The translations under genes and the position numbers were made by a program. Below are positions 1 to 7,072 of a stretch of DNA of 10,779 nt, piece after piece (position 1 is the first letter of the stretch; every line of letters starts with the position of its first letter). The DNA comes from Turicibacter sp. GTDB taxonomy: Bacteria; Bacillota; Bacilli; MOL361; Turicibacteraceae. Where the stretch lies: the NCBI GenBank assembly GCA_030531025.1, contig JAUMTV010000101.1:1-10779 (forward strand). Reading direction: 5' to 3'. The notes under the pieces are model-generated. The model made no database searches, had not been told where the DNA came from, and saw only the letters and a list, made by a program, of their open reading frames with translations.

Positions 1-55
1 CTTACCAACTAAGACTGATGTAGCATTATAAAATACATTTCTGTTTATATATAGA
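1..55. repeat. 55-bp repeat, left copy (window starts inside it)
   Basis: These 55 bases match 10692-10746 at 54 of 55 positions; the one difference is C at 15 against T at 10706. The match starts at the first base of the window, so this copy probably extends further left, out of view. After position 55 the copies diverge: this one continues TAAACG directly, while the right copy has 25 other bases before TAAACG (10772-10777), a short match that may be chance. The segment holds a possible weak hairpin (TATAAA...TTTATA). No coding potential is visible. It looks like the 3' part of a multi-copy intergenic element or structured RNA; its orientation is unknown. Confidence 0.85.
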
Positions 56-147
56 TAAACGTTTTGATGACAACATTAAGAAGATAAATATTTTAACTAA
101 CGTTTGGATAAAAGATTATAATGATCGATGGTTACCTTAAAAGATAG

Positions 148-178
148 ACTGCTCCTGTGATGAATGGAGCAGTTTTTT
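148..178 (+). terminator. Rho-independent terminator
   Basis: Stem ACTGCTCC (148-155) pairs perfectly with GGAGCAGT (166-173) around a 10-nt loop, followed by six T. No gene precedes it in the window, so it ends a transcript that comes from the left, possibly the repeat element itself. A GGAG motif starts only a few bases after the T-tract, so it could also act as an attenuator for the downstream gene. Confidence 0.85.
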
Positions 179-198
179 AGTTAGGAGAGTATTTATAA

Positions 199-267
199 AT
201 GTGGAAGTTCTATTTTCTGTCATTTAGTACATATAATGTATGGAGGTTTTTGAGTCATAAGGAGTGA
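199..267 (+). CDS. possible 22-aa leader peptide upstream of DUF805 gene
   Basis: An ATG at 199 opens a 22-codon frame rich in aromatic residues (begins MWKFYFLSFS), ending TGA at 265-267, six bases before the DUF805 start. AGGAG at 183-187 lies 11 bases upstream, rather far for a ribosome binding site. The stop overlaps the AAGGAG of the next gene, an arrangement that would allow translational coupling. Against it, a TATAAT sequence (232-237) that could be the promoter of the next gene lies inside the frame. There is no recognisable family, so it may be chance. Confidence 0.22.
   Translation: MWKFYFLSFSTYNVWRFLSHKE
232..237 (+). promoter_or_regulatory. possible -10 box for DUF805 gene
   Basis: A perfect TATAAT lies 36 bases before the DUF805 start codon. 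No convincing -35 box is found 16-18 bases upstream (TCTATT at 209-214), and no TG extension is present, so the promoter assignment is tentative. Confidence 0.35.
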
Positions 268-272
268 TTTTA

Positions 273-731
273 ATGACATTTGTAGGTGCGTATCAGTCAT
301 TTTGGAAAAATTATTTTAATTTTACCGGACGTGCAACACGAAGTGAGTTTTGGTTTGTTGTTCTTTGGAATGTGATTATTGGTGCCGTTTTAGGCTTTGC
401 TCTAGGACTTTCTTTCGTTGGAATGGCTGCTTCAGCGGTGACGTTTGGAGATGGATTCTCAGCGAGTGTCGTTTTTACGATTTTATTTGGTGGATTACTT
501 ACGATTTATAGTTTAGCATCTTTTATTCCATGTTTAAGTTTAGCGGTTCGTCGATGTCGAGACACAGGCTTATCTGGATGGTGGTATGTTGGACTTTATG
601 TGGCAAATTTATTGATTGTTGCATTTGATGGTGGAGGATTTTGGTCAGTAGTTAGTTTCTTAATTAATCTTGCCATTTTCATTATTAGTGTACTTCCAAC
701 GAATCAATTTGCTAAGCATCATGAATCTTAA
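273..731 (+). CDS. DUF805 family membrane protein
   Basis: A 152-residue integral membrane protein of the DUF805 (YhaH/YhaI-like) family, whose function is not known. The N-terminal family signature is clear: an amphipathic F-x3-YFNFTGRATRSEFW stretch at residues 10-27 before the first membrane segment (about 27-50). Three further hydrophobic segments follow (about 64-90, 104-118 and 123-143). The second hallmark, LAVRRCRDTGLSGWW, sits at 90-104 between membrane segments. The ATG at 273 was chosen over a GTG at 264 because AAGGAG (259-264) is correctly spaced from the ATG and would overlap the GTG. The gene appears monocistronic, between terminators at 148-178 and 741-775. Family assignment is firm; role unknown. 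Confidence 0.9.
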   Translation: MTFVGAYQSFWKNYFNFTGRATRSEFWFVVLWNVIIGAVLGFALGLSFVGMAASAVTFGDGFSASVVFTILFGGLLTIYSLASFIPCLSLAVRRCRDTGLSGWWYVGLYVANLLIVAFDGGGFWSVVSFLINLAIFIISVLPTNQFAKHHES

Positions 732-740
732 TAGGGATGA

Positions 741-775
741 GAAGTTGAAATCTTTTGATTTCAACTTCTTTTTTT
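741..775 (+). terminator. Rho-independent terminator after DUF805 gene
   Basis: A perfect 12-bp stem (GAAGTTGAAATC, 741-752, with GATTTCAACTTC, 757-768), TTTT loop and seven T. It starts nine bases after the stop codon and is the longest perfect terminator stem in the window. Confidence 0.93.
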
Positions 776-778
776 ATT

Positions 779-792
779 TGAAAGCGCTTTCG
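779..792. promoter_or_regulatory. cre site (CcpA operator)
   Basis: TGAAAGCGCTTTCG matches the Gram-positive catabolite-responsive element consensus (TGWAANCGNTNWCA) at every position except the last. Its core GAAAGCGCTTTC (780-791) is a perfect 12-bp palindrome. It lies 121 bases upstream of the GH43-like gene and just after the previous terminator, so it most likely puts that gene under CcpA carbon catabolite control. In this family of sites, overlap with the promoter usually gives repression. Confidence 0.85.
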
Positions 793-816
793 AAATTTGG
801 ATGATGATGGTAAGAT
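788..816 (+). promoter_or_regulatory. possible promoter of GH43-like gene
   Basis: TAAGAT at 811-816 preceded by TGG forms an extended -10-like motif. Seventeen bases upstream is a weak -35 (TTTCGA, 788-793) that overlaps the cre palindrome, which would explain CcpA repression by occlusion. Both boxes are poor matches, so this is a suggestion only. Confidence 0.3.
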
Positions 817-836
817 TAAGTTGTAATGAATTGGTA

Positions 837-870
837 TGTAAGTGGAGTAAGAGAGGGACGTAAACTTACA
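837..870. repeat. inverted repeat in leader of GH43-like gene
   Basis: TGTAAGT (837-843) and ACTTACA (864-870) form perfect 7-bp arms around 20 bases. The repeat ends 42 bases before the start codon. It could be an operator for a sugar-responsive regulator or a leader-RNA hairpin. No known consensus is recognised. Confidence 0.4.
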
Positions 871-912
871 GGCCGATGTCTATTCATGTATGATTGAGAG
901 GGGAAGTTGAGC

Positions 913-1857
913 ATGCAAGCATATTTATTTGTCCACTTCAGAGAAAAGACAACGCCAGATGGAGAACAAGTTTATTTTGGGTTAAGTAAAGATGGTTTTC
1001 ATTGGGAGGCAGTGAATGAGGGGCGTCCTGTTTTATGGGCGTATTATGGTGATAAGGGCGTTCGCGATTTTACAATTACAAGATGTCAAGAGACAGGAAA
1101 GTTTTATATTATGGCGACTGATTTAAGTTTAGCGTATGGGTTGCGTAATCAGTATCACAATTCATGGTATGAGATTTCGGTGAATGGAAGTAAATGTTTT
1201 TCGATTTGGGAATCGGATGATTTAGTGAATTGGTCAGAACAACGCTTAGTTAAAATTGGCGATGAGAATTTTGGTTGTATGTGGGCACCAGATCTGATTT
1301 ATGATAAAGAAAATAAGGATTATGTACTACATTGGTCATCGCCACATCGTGATTATACAAATGGATTTAAAGGGATTTATTATAGTCGAACGAAAGACTT
1401 TCAAACGTTCACGAAGCCAGAAGTGTTGTATCGTAAAGAAGATAGTGGTGTGATTGATTCAGCGATTTATGAAGAAGATGGCATGTATTATTTGTTTGTG
1501 AAAAGTGAAGATTACCCAGCTAAAAATATGTTGCTGACATCAAAGCAAGTGACAGGGCCTTATACGAAAATTGAAGCATTTGATGAGTGTATGGCTGAGT
1601 TAGATCCTCATGTATATGAAGCACCGACAGCTGTTCGTTTAGAAAATGGAAACTGGTGTTTATTTTTAGATTACTATGGCGTTCGTGGAGCGGGACAAGG
1701 GTATGTACCATTTATCTGTGAAAATATTGCAAAAGGAAAGTTTGTTCGCTCTGATGCGAGCTTTAGTTTTCCTTATGGTTTTAAACATGGAACGATCTTA
1801 CCGATTACGATGGAAGAATATGAACGCATTAAACAACATAATTGGAACGAAGAATAA
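913..1857 (+). CDS. GH43-like glycoside hydrolase (beta-xylosidase/arabinosidase type)
   Basis: A 314-residue protein resembling the five-bladed beta-propeller glycosidases of family GH43, which cleave arabinose- or xylose-containing oligosaccharides. No signal peptide is visible, so it probably acts in the cytoplasm on imported sugars. Recognisable blocks are a propeller start (AYLFVHFRE, 3-11), GVRDFTITR (49-57), GCMWAPDLIYD (121-131), VIDSAIYEEDGMYYLFVKSE (180-199) and YEAPTAVRLENGNW (235-248). By family analogy D182 is the likely pKa-modulating Asp and E236 the general acid; D52 is a candidate for the Asp base. Related proteins often have Pro after that Asp, here Phe. ATG 913 was preferred to TTG 907 because the AGAGGGGA ribosome binding site ends at 904. 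The gene stands alone between terminators, with a cre site upstream. The exact substrate cannot be told. Confidence 0.82.
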   Translation: MQAYLFVHFREKTTPDGEQVYFGLSKDGFHWEAVNEGRPVLWAYYGDKGVRDFTITRCQETGKFYIMATDLSLAYGLRNQYHNSWYEISVNGSKCFSIWESDDLVNWSEQRLVKIGDENFGCMWAPDLIYDKENKDYVLHWSSPHRDYTNGFKGIYYSRTKDFQTFTKPEVLYRKEDSGVIDSAIYEEDGMYYLFVKSEDYPAKNMLLTSKQVTGPYTKIEAFDECMAELDPHVYEAPTAVRLENGNWCLFLDYYGVRGAGQGYVPFICENIAKGKFVRSDASFSFPYGFKHGTILPITMEEYERIKQHNWNEE

Positions 1858-1864
1858 TAAAAAG

Positions 1865-1894
1865 TGTGAGTTGATTAGCTCACATCTTTTTTTT
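1865..1894 (+). terminator. Rho-independent terminator after GH43-like gene
   Basis: TGTGAG (1865-1870) pairs with CTCACA (1879-1884), and a run of eight T follows at 1887-1894. It begins seven bases after the stop codon. Confidence 0.85.
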
Positions 1895-1934
1895 ATGTAA
1901 ATAATTATATTAAATGATAAAATAATTAAAAAAT

Positions 1935-1951
1935 ATGAAACGCTTGTTTTA
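1935..1951. promoter_or_regulatory. candidate regulator binding site at siderophore operon promoter
   Basis: ATGAAACGCTTGTTTTA recurs as ATGAAACGCTGATTTTA at 8208-8224, upstream of the AraC-type regulator gene (15 of 17 identical). Here it overlaps the -35 box (1944-1949), a usual position for AraC-family activators. The link to the regulator is inferred from the repeat and its two locations. Confidence 0.45.
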
Positions 1952-1972
1952 AAATGTTTCTTTCCGTATAAT
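1944..1972 (+). promoter_or_regulatory. promoter of siderophore uptake operon
   Basis: TTGTTT (1944-1949), a 17-base spacer and a perfect TATAAT (1967-1972) make the best sigma-A promoter for the operon. Transcription would start near 1979, giving a leader of about 53 bases before the first gene. The weak last half of the -35 fits activator dependence. Confidence 0.75.
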
Positions 1973-1981
1973 CCAGTTATC

Positions 1982-1999
1982 AGTTAGCTTTTGCTAACT
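1982..1999. promoter_or_regulatory. palindrome at the operon's transcription start
   Basis: AGTTAGC-TTTT-GCTAACT has perfect 7-bp arms and lies just after the predicted start point. It could be a repressor operator or a 5' hairpin stabilising the mRNA. The GTTAGC/GCTAAC half-sites recall metal-repressor boxes of the DtxR type, but the four-base spacing does not match that consensus, so no regulator is named. Confidence 0.5.
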
Positions 2000-2031
2000 A
2001 GTTGAGTTTATGAAAGTTAAGGAGCGTAAAA

Positions 2032-2985
2032 ATGAAAAAGACGATTTTAGCATTTACAAGTATTTTCGTTTTAATGTTAGGGCTAGTTGGTTGCTCTAAT
2101 GGAAATAAAACAGATGAAGCAGCAGGATCAAGTGTAGAAGAGCGTGTTATAACAGATGTCAAAGGTGAGGTTACAATTCCTGCGAATCCAAAACGTATTG
2201 TTGATATTAGTGGAGCAAGTGATATTTTATCAATTTTAGGCTATGACGTAATCGGAACAGCTAACAGTGATGGATATGATTATACGAAATTCCCAACTTA
2301 TTTAGAAGATGTATTAGCTGATGCGAAGATTTTAGGTTATAGCATGTTAGCAGAGATGGATGTTGAAGCGATTATTGCATTAGAACCAGATTTAATTGTG
2401 ATTTCAACAGTTCAAGAAAAAATGTATGATCAATTATCAAAAATTGCACCGGTTGTCATGGTTGAAATGAAACAAGTCGATTGGACAGAAGACTTTATGC
2501 ATGTAGCAAAAGTGTTTGGAAAAGAAGCAGAGGCAACAACTTGGATTGATAATTATTTAGCAAAAGCTTTAGAAGTTGGAAATCAAATTAAAGCGACTTA
2601 TGGAGAAGATAGCACGTTCTTATCATTCTTAGCGAGTGCAGGAAGCTTATTTATTTTTGATAAAGCAGGCCTTGGATCAGTGTTATATGATGATATGGGA
2701 TTAGCAAAACCAGCAGGAATGCCAGAACAAGAAGATATTAGTTTACCAGTTGTTTCATTAGAAGGGTTAGCTGAAATTACTTCAGATTATATTTTCGCGA
2801 TTGGAACAGATGAAGATTTAGCGACATTAACAGCAAGCAGCATTTGGAATGGAACAGAAGCTGTAAAAGCAGGAAATGTAGTGACATTACCAGCAAGTCC
2901 ATACTTCAATCAAGGTTATAGCCCAATTGGACGTTTAGCGTTTGTTGAAGAAGTACAACAATTATTAGTGAGCATGCATGAATAA
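2032..2985 (+). CDS. iron-siderophore ABC transporter, substrate-binding lipoprotein
   Basis: A 317-residue lipoprotein of the FepB/FhuD (periplasmic-binding-protein class III, PF01497) type that would capture a ferric siderophore or similar chelate outside the membrane. The signal peptide (MKKTILAF..., hydrophobic to about residue 19) ends in the lipobox LVGC with Cys21 as the lipidated residue, followed by a polar linker to about residue 35. The fold's hallmarks follow: GEVTIPANPKRIVDI near 45-60, a first lobe ending EPDLIVIS, then the long linking helix and a second lobe, closing with the usual IWNGTEAVKAGNVVTLP block. AAGGAG (2019-2024) sits 7 bases before the ATG. It is first in a five-gene operon and overlaps the next gene by 8 bases. 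Haem or cobalamin binding cannot be excluded, but the neighbouring MFS pump and regulator favour a siderophore. Confidence 0.9.
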   Translation: MKKTILAFTSIFVLMLGLVGCSNGNKTDEAAGSSVEERVITDVKGEVTIPANPKRIVDISGASDILSILGYDVIGTANSDGYDYTKFPTYLEDVLADAKILGYSMLAEMDVEAIIALEPDLIVISTVQEKMYDQLSKIAPVVMVEMKQVDWTEDFMHVAKVFGKEAEATTWIDNYLAKALEVGNQIKATYGEDSTFLSFLASAGSLFIFDKAGLGSVLYDDMGLAKPAGMPEQEDISLPVVSLEGLAEITSDYIFAIGTDEDLATLTASSIWNGTEAVKAGNVVTLPASPYFNQGYSPIGRLAFVEEVQQLLVSMHE

Positions 2986-3958
2986 AAAAGTTGTTTTTCT
3001 TATTAGTACGTGTAGTTTATTCGCAATAATCGGGCTAGTTGTTGCGATCTGTGCTGGTGCAAAGAGTATTCCTTTGCAAGCAGTATGGGAGAGTCTCTTT
3101 CACTATGAAGATGTGTTAGAGATGCAATTAGTAAGAGATGTTCGAATACCAAGAGCTATTTGTACCGCCTTTGTAGGCGGTCTTCTTGGTATTACAGGGG
3201 CAATGATGCAAGGGGTCACGAGAAACCCTGTCGCTGAGCCGTCTTTAATGGGAATTACGCAAGGGGCGATGTTTGCGGTTGCCATTGTTGGAACAAGCCC
3301 TAGTTTATATGGACTATTTGGCAACATGTTTGCTGCCCTCATTGGAGCATTAATTAGTGGGTTATTAGTGCTTGGATTTAGTATGAAAAGTGCGCGAAAT
3401 ATGAATTTGTCGCGTTTATTATTAGCGGGAACAGCGTTAAGTACGTTTTTTATTTCATTGGCGACTGTGATTGCACTGTTAACGAATCAGTCACAAAACT
3501 TAGCATTTTGGATTTCGGGCGGTTTTCGTGCCACGACATGGGAAAGTGTGAAGTTAGTTAGCATGATTGGTGGTGTTTCCACTATTCTTTCGTTACTTTT
3601 AGCACGTAAAATCAATACGTTGAGTCTAGGTGAAGATGTTTGTATTGGGCTTGGCCAAAATCCTGTGAAAATTCGACTGTATACATTATTATTAATTATC
3701 CCAATGTGTGCGGTTAGTGTCGCGGTCGCAGGAAATATTGCGTTTATTGGGTTAATTGTGCCGTACATTGTTCGAAAAATCGTCGGAAGTGATTATCGTG
3801 TCATTATGCCGGTGTCATTTTTATGCGGAGCAACGCTTGTTATTTGGGCTGATATATTGGCACGATTAGTCAATCAACCGTATGAAACACCGATTGGATT
3901 ATTTACGTCATTAGTTGGTGTTCCGTTATTTATTTGGATGGTTAGAAAGGAGGGCTAA
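2978..3958 (+). CDS. iron-siderophore ABC transporter permease (FecCD type) 1
   Basis: A 326-residue membrane protein of the FecCD/BtuC permease family, one half of the transmembrane channel. Family features are R-I-P-R-A near residue 52, GAMMQGVTRNPVAEPSLMGI in the first third, a LSLGEDVCIGLG block around 212-225, and the conserved GNIAFIGLIVPYIVRKIVG coupling region followed by D-Y-R and AD-x2-AR near the C-terminus. About ten hydrophobic segments are present, as usual. The ATG lies within the end of the binding-protein gene (shared ATGAATAA). No strong ribosome binding site precedes it, so translation probably depends on coupling. Length is normal for the family. Confidence 0.9.
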   Translation: MNKKVVFLISTCSLFAIIGLVVAICAGAKSIPLQAVWESLFHYEDVLEMQLVRDVRIPRAICTAFVGGLLGITGAMMQGVTRNPVAEPSLMGITQGAMFAVAIVGTSPSLYGLFGNMFAALIGALISGLLVLGFSMKSARNMNLSRLLLAGTALSTFFISLATVIALLTNQSQNLAFWISGGFRATTWESVKLVSMIGGVSTILSLLLARKINTLSLGEDVCIGLGQNPVKIRLYTLLLIIPMCAVSVAVAGNIAFIGLIVPYIVRKIVGSDYRVIMPVSFLCGATLVIWADILARLVNQPYETPIGLFTSLVGVPLFIWMVRKEG

Positions 3959-4962
3959 TGTTGAAGAAACGTTTTTTGATAATGATGTTGATCATGAGCC
4001 TTCTTTTACTTTTCGTTTTTTTAATCGCCATTAGCTGGGGAACATATACGATGTCATTAAGTGATGTGGTGATGACGTTGTTTGGAAATGGATCAAAGCT
4101 TCAAAGTACAACGATTTTTGATATTCGTCTGCCACGTATTTGTGTCGCGATGTTAGTGGCTGTTTGTTTATCAACGGCTGGATGTGTGCTACAAAGTGTC
4201 ACACGAAATGAGTTAGCTGAACCGGGAATGATCGGAATTAATGCAGGAGCAGCGTTAGCCGTTGTTTTACTTATTTCATCTGGACAAAAAACATATTACA
4301 GTGTAATTGGTGATGCTTCTTTGTTTGTGATGCCTATCATTGCGATTATTGGAAGTTTCATCAGTGGAAGTTTGATTTATCGTTTAAGCTATAAAAAAGG
4401 TGTGTCACCAACACGTCTAATTTTAACGGGAATTGGTGTGAATGTTGGAATTAATGCGTTTATTTCACTCTATCAATTAAATATGGCTCAAGGCGACTAT
4501 AATCAAGTGTTGACTTGGATTAATGGAAGTCTATGGGGAAGTAGTTGGAAGTTCTTTTATTTAATTCTGCCACTTACCCTCGTTTTTTTAGGATTAACGC
4601 TATGGAAGTCAAAGATTTTAGATGTGATTGATTTAGGTGATGAAATAGCGACAGGATTAGGGGTTAACGTAGAGAAAGAACGAAAAATCTTGTTCTTTTA
4701 TGCTATTGCCTTAGCTGCCTTAGCAACGTCTGTTGCTGGAAATCTTGCCTTTTTAGGATTGTTAGGTCCGCATCTAGCGAAGCGATTAGTCGGACCGGTT
4801 CATCGACGACTCATTCCAATGGCAAGTCTTTTGAGTTGTGTTATTATTTTAGTTGCCGACTCGATTTCAAGAAATGTGTTCTCACCGATTGAAATTCCAG
4901 TTGGAATTACGATTGCAATTGTCGGGGTTCCATACTTTATTTATTTAATGTTAAAAGAATAA
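3958..4962 (+). CDS. iron-siderophore ABC transporter permease (FecCD type) 2
   Basis: A 334-residue second permease, paralogous to the one before it; such systems often use a heterodimer of two FecCD proteins. It shows the same signposts: RLPRICVAM, GCVLQSVTRNELAEPGMIGI, VIDLGDEIATGLG, and the coupling stretch GNLAFLGLLGPHLAKRLVG followed by RRLIP and AD-x2-SR. The start codon overlaps the previous stop by one base (TAATG), with AAGGAGG just upstream inside the preceding gene. The first segment is very hydrophobic (residues 7-30). Confidence 0.9.
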   Translation: MLKKRFLIMMLIMSLLLLFVFLIAISWGTYTMSLSDVVMTLFGNGSKLQSTTIFDIRLPRICVAMLVAVCLSTAGCVLQSVTRNELAEPGMIGINAGAALAVVLLISSGQKTYYSVIGDASLFVMPIIAIIGSFISGSLIYRLSYKKGVSPTRLILTGIGVNVGINAFISLYQLNMAQGDYNQVLTWINGSLWGSSWKFFYLILPLTLVFLGLTLWKSKILDVIDLGDEIATGLGVNVEKERKILFFYAIALAALATSVAGNLAFLGLLGPHLAKRLVGPVHRRLIPMASLLSCVIILVADSISRNVFSPIEIPVGITIAIVGVPYFIYLMLKE

Positions 4963-4980
4963 GCAGAGCGGAGGGTGCTT

Positions 4981-5778
4981 ATGGATGCAATTTCTGTGAA
5001 AAACTTAGATGTTGCCTATGAAGATAAATATATTATTAAAAATATGAATTTAGAAATTCCTAAAGGGAAAATCACGATGATTATCGGATCGAATGGTTGC
5101 GGAAAGTCAACGCTTTTAAAAAGTATTGCTCGTATTATTACGCCTAAAAAAGGAGAAATTAAATTAGATGGTGTGAGTCTGAAAGCACAAGCACCAAAAG
5201 AGATTGCTAAAAAGATGGCGGTTCTGCCACAAAGTCCGATTGTTCCGTCAGGTCTTTTAGTAAAAGAACTTGTTTCTTATGGACGATTTCCTCATCAAAA
5301 AGCGATGGGAGGATTGAAAGAAAAAGATATCGAGATGATTAACTGGGCGATGAAAGTGACTGGCATTTTTGAATTAGCCGATCGAACAGTTGATTCTTTA
5401 TCAGGCGGACAACGCCAACGTGCTTGGATTGCTATGGCACTTGCACAAGAAACGGAAATATTAGTGTTAGATGAACCAACCACTTATCTTGATTTAGCTC
5501 ATCAACTTGAAATTTTAATGTTATTAAAAAAATTAAATGAAGAAGAAAATCGCACGATTGTAATGGTTTTGCATGAATTAAATAATGCAACGAAATTTGC
5601 TCATTATTTAGTTGGTGTGAAGGAAGGACAGATTGTCTTTTCAGGGAAGCCGCTTGATGTGATTACAGAAGAGAACTTATTTATGCTTTATGGAATTCAT
5701 GCGACCTTACAATTAGATGAAACGAAACAATATCCCATTTGTGTTGATTTTCATTTGAAAGAAGCAAGTATTAGTTAG
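4981..5778 (+). CDS. iron-siderophore ABC transporter ATPase (FepC type)
   Basis: A 265-residue ATP-binding subunit that would power the two permeases from the cytoplasmic side. All catalytic motifs are intact: Walker A GSNGCGKST (36-44), Q-loop Gln84, ABC signature LSGGQRQR (140-147), Walker B ILVLDE (160-165), D-loop LD (170-171) and the switch His198. The sequence after Walker A and the SYGRFPHQ segment (99-106) are typical of the FepC/FhuC group. ATG 4981 was preferred to GTG 4975 because GGAGG (4970-4974) is well spaced from the ATG and touches the GTG. It sits 18 bases after permease 2 and 8 bases before the MFS gene. Confidence 0.93.
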   Translation: MDAISVKNLDVAYEDKYIIKNMNLEIPKGKITMIIGSNGCGKSTLLKSIARIITPKKGEIKLDGVSLKAQAPKEIAKKMAVLPQSPIVPSGLLVKELVSYGRFPHQKAMGGLKEKDIEMINWAMKVTGIFELADRTVDSLSGGQRQRAWIAMALAQETEILVLDEPTTYLDLAHQLEILMLLKKLNEEENRTIVMVLHELNNATKFAHYLVGVKEGQIVFSGKPLDVITEENLFMLYGIHATLQLDETKQYPICVDFHLKEASIS

Positions 5779-5786
5779 GAGTCGTT

Positions 5787-7049
5787 ATGTCAACTCAGTT
5801 ATATCATAAAAATTTTAATTTATTAGTTATAGGACAGATTATTTCGTTGTTTGGAAGTTCCATTCAACGATTTGCTTTATCATTATATTTATTAGATTTA
5901 ACGGGATCAGCAAGTATATTTGCTAGTATTTTAGCCATTTCAATGATTCCTGTTGTGTTAGTGTCTCCGGTTGCTGGAATTTTAGCAGACCGCGGTAATA
6001 AAAAACATTTGATGATATTACTTGATGTCATTAGTGCTGCTTTATTAGTTATTTATGCAACTATTTTATTAAATGGAAACGATCAAGTTTGGATTGTGGC
6101 CATTGTGATGATTGTGTTATCGACGATTTCAACAATTTATCAACCGGTTGTGAATACATGTATTCCTGTCGTTGTTGCTAAAGATCATTTAGTTCGAGCA
6201 AATGCTATTATTCAACAAGTGTCATCGCTGAGTAATTTTTTAGGTCCTATTTTAGCGGGATTACTTTATGGATTTTTCGGGATTACGGGAGTAGTTATAT
6301 TAAACCTTGTTAGTTTTTTATTTGCGGCTATTTTAGAGTTATTTTTAGATATTCCTCATGAAAAAGTAACAAAAAAAGAGAGCTTTGTTTCTGTCTTTTT
6401 ATCAGATATGAAAGAAAGCTATACGTATTTAAAATATAAAAATCCGATCGTGTTTCGAATGTTATTATTTTCAGGATTTTATAATTTATTTTTAGTGCCT
6501 GTCTTTAGTGTCGCTGCCCCTTATTTAATTAAAGTGACATTTGGGTTGTCATCAGAAGTGTACGGAGTAGCTGAAGGACTGATCGCACTTGGAATGATTA
6601 TTGGTGGATTGATTATTACATGGAAACCGATGAAGTTTCATATTAAACGAGTACATCATATTTTATATTTAACGTCGGTTTCAATGGCTTTAATGGGACT
6701 TTCAGTCTTTTTATTCCAACGAGGATACAGCTCATCTTTTGTTAGTGTCGTTCTTTTCACTATTTTTGGGATGGTCATTATGGGGGTTCTTGGAATTGCG
6801 AATGTGTTGAGTGCGACTTACTTATATGAGGCAGCTGAAAGTTCGATGTTAGGAAAGGTGTTAGCCTTTGGATCAGCTTTTGCGGTCTTATGTATCCCGC
6901 TTGGACAAATTTTATTTGGCGGATTAATTGAGTTATTTGTTCATCAAATTTATTGGCTCATTTATATCGCTGCTAGTTTAGTTTTTGGTGTCACGTTATT
7001 AGTTCGTTGGAATGTGTTACAAATTAAAGAAGAAAATAAAAGCAGCTAA
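5787..7049 (+). CDS. MFS transporter, EntS-like (MFS_3 type)
   Basis: A 420-residue major facilitator protein with about twelve hydrophobic segments. The opening NFNLLVIGQIISLFGSSIQR and the motif-A-like loop GILADRGNKKHLM near residues 65-77, between the second and third segments, resemble the MFS_3 group that includes the enterobactin exporter EntS and some drug exporters. It is the last gene of the operon: AGGAG (5777-5781) overlaps the ATPase stop codon and the ATG follows 5 bases later. Its cotranscription with a siderophore importer suggests export of a siderophore or recycling of the iron-free ligand, but a role in drug efflux is possible. No siderophore synthesis gene lies nearby. Confidence 0.85.
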   Translation: MSTQLYHKNFNLLVIGQIISLFGSSIQRFALSLYLLDLTGSASIFASILAISMIPVVLVSPVAGILADRGNKKHLMILLDVISAALLVIYATILLNGNDQVWIVAIVMIVLSTISTIYQPVVNTCIPVVVAKDHLVRANAIIQQVSSLSNFLGPILAGLLYGFFGITGVVILNLVSFLFAAILELFLDIPHEKVTKKESFVSVFLSDMKESYTYLKYKNPIVFRMLLFSGFYNLFLVPVFSVAAPYLIKVTFGLSSEVYGVAEGLIALGMIIGGLIITWKPMKFHIKRVHHILYLTSVSMALMGLSVFLFQRGYSSSFVSVVLFTIFGMVIMGVLGIANVLSATYLYEAAESSMLGKVLAFGSAFAVLCIPLGQILFGGLIELFVHQIYWLIYIAASLVFGVTLLVRWNVLQIKEENKSS

Positions 7050-7068
7050 GTGTACTTAGCTGTTTTTT
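7043..7068. terminator. bidirectional terminator between operon and regulator gene
   Basis: CAGCTAAG (7043-7050) and CTTAGCTG (7055-7062) form an 8-bp stem with a TGTA loop and six T on the plus strand. The stem overlaps the MFS stop codon. Read on the minus strand it is followed by CTTTTATTTTC, so it can also serve the convergent AraC-type gene ending at 7073. Confidence 0.85.
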
Positions 7069-7072
7069 GTGA

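Noticed and set aside
121..147. 8-codon frame MIDGYLKR before the first terminator
   Set aside because: There is no ribosome binding site and the length is within chance.
907..912. TTG start for the GH43-like gene
   Set aside because: The ribosome binding site ends only two to three bases before it; ATG 913 is correctly spaced.
1895..1935. AT-rich stretch with TGATAA and an inverted TAATTAT/ATAATTA, considered as a Fur box
   Set aside because: Only one half resembles the Fur consensus; the other half does not match, and such AT-rich symmetry is expected by chance here.
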